A stretch of DNA of 64,000 nucleotides, taken from Xanthomonas euvesicatoria pv. euvesicatoria. Its GTDB lineage: Bacteria; Pseudomonadota; Gammaproteobacteria; Xanthomonadales; Xanthomonadaceae. Position 1 is the first letter of the stretch. Every line of letters begins with the position of its first letter. This document shows, one piece after another, positions 56,360 through 64,000 of the stretch. The notes beneath the pieces were generated by a model. It did no database searches. It was given only the letters and a program-made list of their open reading frames with translations, and had not been told where the DNA came from. The DNA is taken from positions 124,001 to 188,000 of the forward strand of contig NZ_JAJIUJ010000119.1 in assembly GCF_020880415.1 (NCBI RefSeq), written 5' to 3'. The position numbers and the translations under genes were made by a program.

Positions 56360-57508
56360 ATGAATACACGTCGCCAATTCCTTTCTGCTGCCGCGGCCGG
56401 TACTGCGGCATTGGCCGCTGCACCGTTGATGGCGCAATCATCGGCGCCCGGCAGCGTGATGCCCACGCGCGGGAAAACCGATGCGGGCGCATTGCCGACC
56501 AATCCGCGCGTCCAGGGCGAACGCTACCGGCCTCGCAGTCGTCTCGGCTTCGGTGGCGTGGCCATCGGCAATGGCTTTGCGCCTGCCACCGACGCCCAGA
56601 GCGAGCAAACGCTGGCAGCGGTATGGGAATCGGGCGTGCGGTATTTCGATACCTCGCCTTGGTACGGGCTGGGCTTGTCGGAGCGACGTACCGGCCATCA
56701 TCTGCACAACCATCCGGCCGACGATTACGTGGTGTCGACCAAGGTCGGGCGCCTGCTCACCGCGACCGACACGCCGCCCAAGACGATGTGGCAGCAACCT
56801 TCGCCGTTCGACTATCGCTATGACTACAGCGCGTCCGGTGTGCGGCGCTCGATCGAAGACAGCCTGCAGCGTCTGGGGGTGTCGCAGATCGACATCGCAT
56901 ATATCCACGATCTCTCGCCGGAGAACGAAAAAGACCTGGGCATGCCATGGGAGCAGCGGTTCGCCGAGGCGGTGAAGGGCGCGATGCCGGAGCTGACCAA
57001 GATGCGCAAGGAGGGCTTGATCAAGGCCTGGGGCTTTGGCGTCAATCGTCCTGAGCCGGCCTTGCGCGCAATCGAAGAAGCCGACCCCGACATCTTCCTG
57101 CTCGCCTGCCAGTATTCGCTGCTCGACCATGCGCAGGCCTTGCATGACACCTTCCCGAAGATCGCAAAGCATGGCGCCTCGGTGGTGGTCGGTGCGCCAT
57201 TGTTGGCTGGCTATCTGGCCGGGCGCGAGCGGTATCTCTACGACGGCACCATTCCGCCATGGGCGCCTGCCAAGCGGCAGAAAGCGCTGGCCATCTGCGA
57301 CCGGCATGGCGTGGATCTACGCACCGTTGCGCTGCAATTTGCTGCAGCTCCGCAGGTGGTGTCGGCGGTGATTCCCGGTGCGCGCACGGCCGAGCAGGCC
57401 CGCGCCAATGCAACCTCGATGCAGGTGGCGATTCCGCCGGCACTGTGGGAAGCGCTCAAGCGCGAAGGCGTGATGGAGGCAGACGCGCCGGTGCCCGCGG
57501 CGCGTTGA
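56360..57508 (+). CDS. Tat-exported aldo/keto reductase
   Basis: 382 residues. MNTRRQFLSAAAAGTAALAAAP is a twin-arginine signal. The mature domain is an AKR barrel related to L-fucose or pyridoxal 4-dehydrogenases: RLGFGGVAIGNGF, WESGVRYFDTSPWYGLGLSE with the catalytic D and Y, VVSTKVGRLL with the lysine, and YIHDLSPEN. The C-terminal AVIPGARTAEQARANA binds NADP(H). Export of an NADP-dependent enzyme by Tat in folded form is unusual, since the cofactor would be loaded in the cytoplasm. Substrate unknown. AAGGGATT precedes the ATG. Confidence 0.85.
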   Translation: MNTRRQFLSAAAAGTAALAAAPLMAQSSAPGSVMPTRGKTDAGALPTNPRVQGERYRPRSRLGFGGVAIGNGFAPATDAQSEQTLAAVWESGVRYFDTSPWYGLGLSERRTGHHLHNHPADDYVVSTKVGRLLTATDTPPKTMWQQPSPFDYRYDYSASGVRRSIEDSLQRLGVSQIDIAYIHDLSPENEKDLGMPWEQRFAEAVKGAMPELTKMRKEGLIKAWGFGVNRPEPALRAIEEADPDIFLLACQYSLLDHAQALHDTFPKIAKHGASVVVGAPLLAGYLAGRERYLYDGTIPPWAPAKRQKALAICDRHGVDLRTVALQFAAAPQVVSAVIPGARTAEQARANATSMQVAIPPALWEALKREGVMEADAPVPAAR

Positions 57509-57553
57509 GGGCCGGGCCCGCGCGCAGCGCATGGTGTTTGCGCTGCATGGCAA

Positions 57554-59176
57554 TCAAAACGTCCCGCGTTGAATGAACGGCGCTTGTTGATACAACACGC
57601 GCTCGCCACCACGTGGATCCAGTTCCAACCGGCTTGGCGTATCGAACACCAGCGTTTCGCGCCGTTTCAAGGAGTAGGGCCGCCAGTGCGGCGCACCGCG
57701 GCGGTTGGGTTCGCCATGCCGGGCAAACGCAATCAGCGCTTCGCTCATTTGCTCGGCCATGCGCTGCGCATCGGCACCATCGCCGGTGCGCGAGCCCGGC
57801 TGGCGCACGTTGTCGAACACCAGCGGAATATCCAGGGTATGGAAGGCGCCGAACTTGCCGCCATCCAGCGGCGAACCCCAATCCAGTTGATAGACCCAGG
57901 TGGGCGCGCCCTGACGGGCACGCGCTTCGGCTTCTTCGACAGCGCCGCGCCACGAGCGGCCGGCGGTGGTGGCTGCGAAGAACACCTGCGACGGCGTGTA
58001 CTGCGGATAGAGCCGCCGATATTCGGCAATGACCACCTGCGGCAACAGGTCCACGTATTGCTGCGCCTCCAGCCTGGCCGGCAGCTCGTCCCAGCTCAGC
58101 GCGAAATTCTTCGCATCGTTACCGAGAAAGCCGCGTGTTTCATCGCGCGTATTGCCGATCACCATCGGGATGCGGGCCGACTGCACCGGCGCAGTTGGCC
58201 AGAACGGATGCACCGGCACGTTGCGCGCGTCCAGCACCGGGCCGAAATACAGCGCGGTGTTTTCCACCCGCGACGGGTCGCGCACGTGCGCGGCGGCCAG
58301 CAGCTGGGCCACAGGTAGCGTGCGCATGCGCGCGATCTCGCCTGGCGCAATCTTTAACGCATCCAGCAACAATTGCGCGCGCTGGGTGGCCGCACGCGGC
58401 CCGGCCACGGTGACCTGTTGCCCGCTCATGGTCCAGGCGCGATGAAAGAGCCCGCGCGCGGCCGGCATCGCCATCAGCGTGGCGATCTTGGCGCCACCGC
58501 CCGATTGCCCAAACACCGTGACATTGTTGGCGTCGCCGCCGAATTCGGCCGCATGCTGGCGCACCCACTGCAGGGCCTGGATCAGGTCCAGCTGCCCGGC
58601 ATTGCCGGAGTCGGCAAAACCGGCATCGCCCAGCTGCGCCAGCGACAGGTAGCCAAATAGATTGAGCCGGTGATTGACGGTGACCACCACCACATCGCCG
58701 CGCTTGCACAGGCGCACGCCGTCGTAGAGCGGGTCGCTGCCGGAGCCGGTGGTGTAGCCGCCGCCGTGGATATAGAACAACACCGGCCGCTTGCCGCCAT
58801 CGCGCAGGCCAGGTGTCCACACATTGAGGAACAGGCAGTCCTCACTGGTGGGCTCGTTGGCCTTGAGCTGCGGCGCCGCTGCACCGAATCCGCTGGCATC
58901 GCGCACGTGGTGCCACGGCGTTTCCGGCAGCGGCGCCTGGAAGCGCCGCGGGGCAGTGTCGCCGCCATACGGAATGCCCTTGAACACGCAGACGCCCTGG
59001 TCGCGGTAGCCGCGCAGCGCGCCGCCACGCACGCGTGCCAGCGGCGCGCCATCGTCGCGTGGCGGCGCAAGTACGGCCGCGGCAGCGAAGCCGGGAAGCG
59101 TTGCTGCCGCAGTCGCGAGCAGGCCACCACGCAGCAGCGTGCGGCGTCGCGTGTCGGGGGTGGCTTGGGTCGTCAT
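57554..59176 (-). CDS. type-B carboxylesterase, Tat-type signal
   Basis: 540 residues. TRRRTLLRGGLLATAAATLPGF at the N terminus is a twin-arginine-like export signal. The type-B esterase pattern follows: GIPYGGDTAPRRF, SEDCLFLNVWTPG, VLFYIHGGGYTTGSG (oxyanion hole), then the nucleophile serine in VFGQSGGGAKI (the usual form is GESAGG). RDETRGFLG and AFHTLDIPLVF supply the rest of the active site. The start overlaps the stop of the esterase gene before it (ATGA), so they are cotranscribed and coupled. It probably de-esterifies plant-derived esters in the periplasm. Confidence 0.88.
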   Translation of the reverse strand: MTTQATPDTRRRTLLRGGLLATAAATLPGFAAAAVLAPPRDDGAPLARVRGGALRGYRDQGVCVFKGIPYGGDTAPRRFQAPLPETPWHHVRDASGFGAAAPQLKANEPTSEDCLFLNVWTPGLRDGGKRPVLFYIHGGGYTTGSGSDPLYDGVRLCKRGDVVVVTVNHRLNLFGYLSLAQLGDAGFADSGNAGQLDLIQALQWVRQHAAEFGGDANNVTVFGQSGGGAKIATLMAMPAARGLFHRAWTMSGQQVTVAGPRAATQRAQLLLDALKIAPGEIARMRTLPVAQLLAAAHVRDPSRVENTALYFGPVLDARNVPVHPFWPTAPVQSARIPMVIGNTRDETRGFLGNDAKNFALSWDELPARLEAQQYVDLLPQVVIAEYRRLYPQYTPSQVFFAATTAGRSWRGAVEEAEARARQGAPTWVYQLDWGSPLDGGKFGAFHTLDIPLVFDNVRQPGSRTGDGADAQRMAEQMSEALIAFARHGEPNRRGAPHWRPYSLKRRETLVFDTPSRLELDPRGGERVLYQQAPFIQRGTF

Positions 59177-60249
59177 CGCCCCATCTCCTTCGCCGGTGAA
59201 GGTGGTGCAGGCTTGGCTACAGGCGGCTGCGGCTTGGTGACATGCGCGATCCAGGCTTGCGCCAGCTGCGGCCATGCGGACACGGTAAGACCGCTGCCGC
59301 TGGCAGCTCCGAAACCATGGCCGCCCTGCGGGAATACGTGCAGCTCGCTGGGCACCCCGGAGCGCAGCAGCGCAGCGTGCATCAGCAGGCTGTTGCGCAC
59401 CGGCACCACGCTGTCGTCCTGCGCATGCAGCAAAAAAGTGGGTGGCGTGTGCGCGTCCACGTGCAGCTGCGGCGAATAGGCCTGCACCTGCGCCTGGCTC
59501 GGGGCGCTGCCGATCAGGCGTTCGCGCGAGCCTTTGTGTGCGTTGGCGCTATCCATGTCGATCACCGGGTAGATCAGCAACTGGAAGTCCGGTCGTGCGC
59601 TCAGTGCATCGGCTGCGTCGATGGGCGGATACATCTGCGCGGCGTAACGCGTGCCCAGGCTGGCGGCGACATGGCCGCCGGCCGAAAAGCCCATCACGCC
59701 CACGCGCTGCGCATCGATGCCATAGCGCGCCGCGTTGGCGCGGATCAGCCGCAAGGCACGTTGCGCATCGGCCAGCGGCACGTCGGCGCCGTTCGGGTGG
59801 CCTTCGCCCGGCAGCCGGTAGCGCAGCACGAACAGGGTGATGCCGGCGGTGTCGACGAAACCGGGCACCAGCGCGCTGCCCTCGTTGTCCAGCACGATGC
59901 GTTGATAGCCGCCGCCAGGCGTCACCAGCAGGGCGGTGCCATTGGGCTGTTTGGGCCGATAGACCACCAGGTACGGCGTACTGACCTGCTGGATGTAGCG
60001 ATCCGGCTGCGCCGGGTCGCTGCTGCGCTCGACGATGCGCTGCGGTTGCGGCAGCGCCGTATCCCCCGGTGCCAGCGGCGTTGGCCACAGCGCGATCCGG
60101 CTGGCCTGTTCGGCGGCAGTGTCGGCGCTCGGTCGCTCGGCCGCCGGCGCGGGGCGCGCCAGCAGCACGCCCAGCACAACGAGCGCCAGGCCATGCCGCG
60201 TGGCGCGCGAAAGCGCGGTCAAAGCCCGCGTTTGGCGTGTCTGTTCCAT
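59173..60249 (-). CDS. secreted alpha/beta-hydrolase (acetylxylan-esterase-like)
   Basis: 358 residues with a signal peptide (HGLALVVLGVLLARPAPA). The hydrolase core reads LLVTPGGGYQRIVLDNEG (oxyanion loop), RVGVMGFSAGGHVAASLG with the nucleophile serine, and C-terminal HAQDDSVVPVRNSL plus FPQGGHGFG with aspartate and histidine. This arrangement is common in esterases that remove acetyl groups from plant polymers. GGAGGGG precedes the ATG. It diverges from the hydratase-TRAP operon and overlaps the type-B esterase by four bases. Confidence 0.85.
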   Translation of the reverse strand: MEQTRQTRALTALSRATRHGLALVVLGVLLARPAPAAERPSADTAAEQASRIALWPTPLAPGDTALPQPQRIVERSSDPAQPDRYIQQVSTPYLVVYRPKQPNGTALLVTPGGGYQRIVLDNEGSALVPGFVDTAGITLFVLRYRLPGEGHPNGADVPLADAQRALRLIRANAARYGIDAQRVGVMGFSAGGHVAASLGTRYAAQMYPPIDAADALSARPDFQLLIYPVIDMDSANAHKGSRERLIGSAPSQAQVQAYSPQLHVDAHTPPTFLLHAQDDSVVPVRNSLLMHAALLRSGVPSELHVFPQGGHGFGAASGSGLTVSAWPQLAQAWIAHVTKPQPPVAKPAPPSPAKEMGR

Positions 60250-60387
60250 TCACCCCTCCCAGGGCCACTTCGTCACCGCGACCACAATGCCGCAGTGCAC
60301 ATTGCCAATGACACCGGTTTACCATATACAGCACACCGTGCCGCTGTCGATTGGCAGTGCAACAAGACACCTATCGGGGAGACACCC

Positions 60388-61209
60388 TTGAGCAACGACG
60401 CCGCCACTCCGCCACCGTCCACATCCACGCTGTCCGCCATCGCCCAGCGCTTTGTGGAAGCACGCCGTGCAGGGGCATCGCTGCCTGACTTTCCCGGGCA
60501 AATCCCCGACGATCTGGTCACCGCCTACCAGGTGCAGGACATCGCCATCAGCCAATGGCACGACCATGTCGTGGGCTGGAAGGTGGGGTATATCGCCGCC
60601 GAGCGCCGCGATGCATCCGGCGACGAGCGCCTGCTTGGCCCGATCTTCTCGCAGAAGGTCTGGAATGCTACCGGTGGAACAACCGAGTTCCCGATCTTTG
60701 TCGGCGGCTTCGGCGCGGTGGAAGCCGAATATGTGCTCGTGCTCGGCGCCGATGCCCCGGCCGAGCAGACCCACTTTACCCCGGAGCAGGCCGCGCAGGT
60801 GCCGGCCACCTTGTTCATCGGGGTGGAAATCGCCAGCAGCCCGCTGGCCACCATCAACCAGTTGGGCCCGCGGGTGGTGATTTCGGACTTCGGCAACAAC
60901 AACGGCCTGATTCTGGGCCCGGAAGTGACCGATTGGCTGGCGCGCGACGAGGCTGCGCTCACTGCGCAGACGCTGATCGACGACCAGGTGGTCGGCACCG
61001 GCGGCGCCACCACCTTGCCCGGCGGCCTGCGCGCGGCCTACGCATTCGCGCTCAGCCGTTCGGCACAGCGCGGGCGTCCGCTCAAGCGCGGTGATCTGAT
61101 TGCCACCGGCAATGCCACCGGTATCCACGACATCGAAGTGGGGCAGCGTGCCCTGATTCGCTTCGCCGGCATCGGCGATATTTCCTGTACGGCTGTGTCC
61201 GCCAGTTGA
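60388..61209 (+). CDS. 2-keto-4-pentenoate hydratase-like protein (FAH superfamily)
   Basis: 273 residues from a TTG start (60388) with GGGGAGA upstream; the frame extends far upstream but only as an opposite-strand shadow. The protein reads GWKVGYIAAERRDASGDERLLGP, EAEYVLVLG (metal-binding ExE), and LIATGNATGIHDIEVGQRALIRF near the end, matching the MhpD/hydratase branch. Such enzymes add water to 2-hydroxypenta-2,4-dienoate or act on related keto acids. It lies 37 bases before a TRAP transporter, suggesting that the transported acid is its substrate or precursor. Confidence 0.82.
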   Translation: MSNDAATPPPSTSTLSAIAQRFVEARRAGASLPDFPGQIPDDLVTAYQVQDIAISQWHDHVVGWKVGYIAAERRDASGDERLLGPIFSQKVWNATGGTTEFPIFVGGFGAVEAEYVLVLGADAPAEQTHFTPEQAAQVPATLFIGVEIASSPLATINQLGPRVVISDFGNNNGLILGPEVTDWLARDEAALTAQTLIDDQVVGTGGATTLPGGLRAAYAFALSRSAQRGRPLKRGDLIATGNATGIHDIEVGQRALIRFAGIGDISCTAVSAS

Positions 61210-61246
61210 CGGCGGCCCCCGTGACCAGACGCTTGGGAGGGCGCCA

Positions 61247-62245
61247 ATGATCACACGCAGACATTTTCTTGGTGCCGGGCTCGGCGCCGCGGCTGCCGCC
61301 CCCTGGTTGGGTGCCGGCGCCACCACGCCGATTCCCGGCGGGCAGTTGCTCACCGCCACCGATGTGCACGTCGGCGATTACCCCACCGTGGAAGCGGTGC
61401 GCTGGTTCGGCAAGCAGCTGGAAGAACGCACCCATGGCCGGCTCAAGCTGCGCCAGTACCACTCCGGCCAACTGGGCCGCGAGTCGGAGGCGATCGACAT
61501 GGCGCGCTTTGGCGCCATCGACATCACCCGTGTGTATTCGGGCGCGTTGAACAACACCTTCCCGCTCACGCAGGCGCTATGCCTGCCGTATGTGTTCGAT
61601 TCGGTACCGCATCTGCGCCGGGCCATCGACGGGCATGTCGGCGACAGCGTGCTGCGCAGCTTCGAGCAGCGCGATCTGGTCGGTCTTGCCATCTACGATT
61701 CGGGCGCGCGCTGCTTCTACAACACCAAGCATCCGCTGCATCGCCCGGAAGATCTCAAGGGCCTGAAATTGCGGGTGGCGTCGTCGGACATCTTCCTCAA
61801 GCTGATGCGCATGCTGGGCGCCAACCCCACGCCGATGTCGCTGGGCGAGACGTTCTCGGCGATGGAAACGCACATGATCGACGGTGCGGAAAACAACATG
61901 CGCAGCTTCCAGTCCAGCCGGCATTTCGAAGCCGCGCATTACTGGTCGCAGAGCGAACACTCCTACGCGCCGGACATCCTGGTGATGTCGCGCCAGAGTT
62001 TCCAATCGCTGAGCGCGGCCGACCGCGGCCTGGTGGTGGAACTGGCGCGTGCCTCGGTGCCGGTGATGCGCAACTTGTGGGATGCCTCCGAGACGGTGGC
62101 GCGCAAGCAGGTCATCGACTACGGCGTGAAGCTCAACCAGGTCGACATGCCGGCGTTCCGCGCCGCCGCTGCCCCGCTGCTGGCCGAATACCGCAAGCAG
62201 CCGGAGATCGAAGCGCTGTACCGCCGCATCCGCGATTTCGCATAG
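61247..62245 (+). CDS. dctP: TRAP transporter solute-binding protein (DctP family)
   Basis: 332 residues. MITRRHFLGAGLGAAAAAPW is a twin-arginine signal. The mature protein has the DctP-type features: TATDVHVGDYPTVEAVRWFGKQLEERT, QLGRESEAIDMARFGAIDITRV, and the arginine-containing LKGLKLRVASSDIFLKLMRMLGANPTPMS, where the conserved arginine binds the solute carboxylate. The AMETHMIDGAENN stretch is also typical. It captures a carboxylate (uronate, keto acid or similar) in the periplasm for the DctQM permease encoded next. Spacing to dctQ is 10 bases. Confidence 0.9.
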   Translation: MITRRHFLGAGLGAAAAAPWLGAGATTPIPGGQLLTATDVHVGDYPTVEAVRWFGKQLEERTHGRLKLRQYHSGQLGRESEAIDMARFGAIDITRVYSGALNNTFPLTQALCLPYVFDSVPHLRRAIDGHVGDSVLRSFEQRDLVGLAIYDSGARCFYNTKHPLHRPEDLKGLKLRVASSDIFLKLMRMLGANPTPMSLGETFSAMETHMIDGAENNMRSFQSSRHFEAAHYWSQSEHSYAPDILVMSRQSFQSLSAADRGLVVELARASVPVMRNLWDASETVARKQVIDYGVKLNQVDMPAFRAAAAPLLAEYRKQPEIEALYRRIRDFA

Positions 62246-62255
62246 AGGTGACCCG

Positions 62256-62777
62256 ATGACCGAACCCGAGACTGTTGCCGTCCCGGTCGCGCCGTTGCAG
62301 CGCGCGCTGGACCGCGTTTCCGATATCGCCGTGGGCGTGGCCTCCTTGGCGCTGCTGGGCCTGGTGGTCGTGCAGGGCTGGCAGGTGTTTACCCGCTACG
62401 TGCTCAACGACTCGCCCAGCTGGACCGAGCCGGTAACCCTGTTGCTGCTGAGCACCGCCCTGAGCCTGGGCGCGGCGGCCGGCGTGCATACCAACCGCCA
62501 CTTCGGCTTCTACCTGCTGGGCGAACACGTGCCGCCGCTGGTGCGCAAGATGTTCGAAGTGATCCGCCCGCTGATGATCATGTCCATTGGCGCGGTGCTG
62601 GCGTGGTGGAGCGCGGCGCTGCTGTTGGACGGGCTGGATATCAAGATGGCCGGTGCGCAGATGCCGCAGAGCATCAACTACCTGCCGCTGTCGATCGGCG
62701 GTGCGCTGATGGTGCTGTTTGCCGTGTTCAAGTTGTGGCGTGTGCTGCGCCCGGTCCATGCTGGAGGAGTGCGCTGA
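62256..62777 (+). CDS. dctQ: TRAP transporter small permease (DctQ family)
   Basis: 173 residues with four membrane helices: SDIAVGVASLALLGLVVVQGW, LLLLSTALSLGAAAGV, PLMIMSIGAVLAWWSAALLL and LPLSIGGALMVLFAVFKLW. The FTRYVLNDSPSWTEP motif after the first helix is typical of DctQ. It pairs with the large permease in the inner membrane. Its stop TGA shares a base with the start of dctM (TGATG), so the two are coupled. Confidence 0.9.
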   Translation: MTEPETVAVPVAPLQRALDRVSDIAVGVASLALLGLVVVQGWQVFTRYVLNDSPSWTEPVTLLLLSTALSLGAAAGVHTNRHFGFYLLGEHVPPLVRKMFEVIRPLMIMSIGAVLAWWSAALLLDGLDIKMAGAQMPQSINYLPLSIGGALMVLFAVFKLWRVLRPVHAGGVR

Positions 62778-64000
62778 TGGGCATCGCCATGTTGTTGGGC
62801 ACCTTCGTGGTGCTGCTGTTGATCGGCGTGCCGGTGGCCTACGCCCTGGGCGCGGCGGCACTGGCCACGCTGCTGTATCTGGACCTGCCCACGGTAGTGC
62901 TGGTGCAGCAGATTTCTGCCGGTAGCGGCTCGGCGTCGTTGATTGCGATCCCGCTGTTTATCTTCGCCGGCGAGTTGATGTTGCGCGGTGGCATTTCCGA
63001 ACGCCTGATCGCCTTGGCCTCGTCGTTGGTCGGGCGTGTGCGCGGCGGTCTGGGCCAGGTCAGCGTGCTGTCGTCGCTGTTCTTCGGCGGCGTCTCCGGC
63101 TCGGCGATTGCCGATGTCTCGGCGGTGGGCGGCACCATGATTCCGCAGATGATCAAACGCGGTTACGACCGCGATTACGCGGTGAACGTGAGCATGACCG
63201 CTGCGCTGGTGGCCTTGCTGGTGCCGCCTTCGCATAACCTGATCCTGTTCTCGGCCGCAGCCGGCGGCGGCTTGTCGATTGCCGATCTGTTCGCGGCCGG
63301 CATCTTTCCGGCGTTGTTGATGACCGCCGCGATGATGGTGACCGGCTATGCAGTGGCGCGTCATCGCGGCTACGGCACCGAAGCCTTTCCCGGTTGGCGT
63401 GCGTTGGCCCTGCGCCTGATCGGTGCGCTGCCCGGCCTGGGGTTGGTCGGATTGATCTTCATCGGGATTCGCGCCGGCATCTTCACCGCGGTGGAAAGCG
63501 CCGCCATTGCCGTGGTGTACGCATTGATCGTCACCGCATTGCTGTATCGCCAATTGCGTTGGGCCGAGTTCTTCGCGGCGGTGACGCATGCGGCGCGCAC
63601 CACCGGCGTGATCCTGTTCGTGATCGCCACCGCTGCGGTGTTCGGCTGGTTGCTGGCCTATTTGCAGGTGCCTGCGGCAGCGGTGAAGTTCCTGCAGGCC
63701 ATTGCCGACAGCAAGAACATGGTGCTGTTGATGATCGTGGTGATGCTGCTGTTGCTGGGCATGTTCATGGACCTGGCGCCGAAGATCCTGATCTGCACGC
63801 CGATCTTCCTGCCGGTGGTGAAGGCCTACGGCATCGACCCGATCCACTTCGGCCTGGTGATGGTGCTGGCCGGCGGTATCGGCCTGATCACGCCGCCGAT
63901 CGGCTCGGTGTTGTTCATCGGTACTTCCATCGGGCAGATCACCATCGCGCAAAGCATGCGCACCATCTGGCCGTTCTGGCTGGCGGCGTTGTGCGTGCTG
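62777..64000 (+). CDS. dctM: TRAP transporter large permease (DctM family), partial
   Basis: 408 codons to the window edge; the 3' end is outside. It starts MGIAMLLGTFVVLLLIGVPVAYALG with GGAGGAG upstream. Many membrane helices and the family motifs are present: IPLFIFAGELMLRGGISERL, FFGGVSGSAIADVSAVGG, VPPSHNLILFSAA, and GLITPPIGSVLFIGTSI. It is the sodium-driven transport subunit. Family length is about 425 residues, so only a short C-terminal piece is missing. Confidence 0.93.
   Translation, partial: MGIAMLLGTFVVLLLIGVPVAYALGAAALATLLYLDLPTVVLVQQISAGSGSASLIAIPLFIFAGELMLRGGISERLIALASSLVGRVRGGLGQVSVLSSLFFGGVSGSAIADVSAVGGTMIPQMIKRGYDRDYAVNVSMTAALVALLVPPSHNLILFSAAAGGGLSIADLFAAGIFPALLMTAAMMVTGYAVARHRGYGTEAFPGWRALALRLIGALPGLGLVGLIFIGIRAGIFTAVESAAIAVVYALIVTALLYRQLRWAEFFAAVTHAARTTGVILFVIATAAVFGWLLAYLQVPAAAVKFLQAIADSKNMVLLMIVVMLLLLGMFMDLAPKILICTPIFLPVVKAYGIDPIHFGLVMVLAGGIGLITPPIGSVLFIGTSIGQITIAQSMRTIWPFWLAALCVL

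Noticed and set aside
1-64000. tRNA or rRNA genes
   Set aside because: No T-loop GGTTCGAATCC-type signature with paired acceptor arms and no rRNA-like conserved blocks were seen on either strand; a covariance-model scan was not possible.

Overview
The window looks like a chromosomal segment of a Xanthomonas species. It has high overall G+C and strongly biased codon use. Several gene products are of kinds common in that genus: a FabV-type enoyl reductase, large TonB-dependent receptors of the plant-polymer class, a GlgE/TreS/GlgB glucan operon, SymE-type toxins, and many Tat-exported oxidoreductases and hydrolases. The genus call is inferred from gene content and protein motifs read by eye. 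No database search was possible.

Layout. 1-3 kb: a DUF2164 gene broken by a frameshift, two conserved hypotheticals and fbp. 3-5.1 kb: an A+T-rich minus-strand set of three unknown genes (secreted protein, Sel1-like membrane protein, small membrane protein). 5.2-8.7 kb: an aromatic/aspartate aminotransferase divergent from a TonB-dependent receptor. 8.8-15.4 kb: small hypotheticals, aldB with its DUF779 partner, the DNA end-joining gene ku and lldD. 15.5-20.2 kb: a minus-strand group (methyltransferase-like membrane protein, DUF2141 protein, Tat-exported carotenoid oxygenase) divergent from a DesK/DesR-like two-component pair. 20.2-29 kb: repeat-rich intergenic DNA, a lipoprotein, a very large winged-helix/NTPase/TPR protein coupled to a small partner, fabV and kdgK. 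29-36.4 kb: a carbohydrate-utilisation locus. In it kdgK diverges from a TonB-dependent receptor, which is followed by an unclassified 1288-residue secreted protein with a LamG-like domain and a possible toroid. 36.4-46.1 kb: a visibly mosaic accessory region. 46.9-55.6 kb: the glgE-treS/mak-glgB operon with stop/start overlaps. 55.8-64 kb: a YfcE-like phosphodiesterase, a Tat-exported aldo/keto reductase, two exported esterases and a hydratase plus TRAP transporter operon that runs off the window.

The accessory region (36.4-46.1 kb) is the least ordinary part. It opens with a leftover signal peptide. It then holds a trypsin-like protease, a small unknown protein and an SMC/RloC-like ATPase bracketed by a short direct repeat. 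After that come a symE toxin gene preceded by a structured leader, a second broken symE, a DUF4279 (immunity-like) gene, an isolated TrbM-like gene and two genes stopped by single nonsense codons. This looks like a decaying defence/toxin island. The protease-ATPase pair is the best candidate for an uncharacterised system in the window, but the functional link is inference from position and motifs.

Metabolic themes. fbp, lldD, tyrB and kdgK feed central carbon metabolism. The glgE cluster makes and branches alpha-glucan from trehalose or maltose 1-phosphate. The 29-36 kb and 59-64 kb loci look like import and breakdown systems for plant-derived acidic sugars or esterified polymers.
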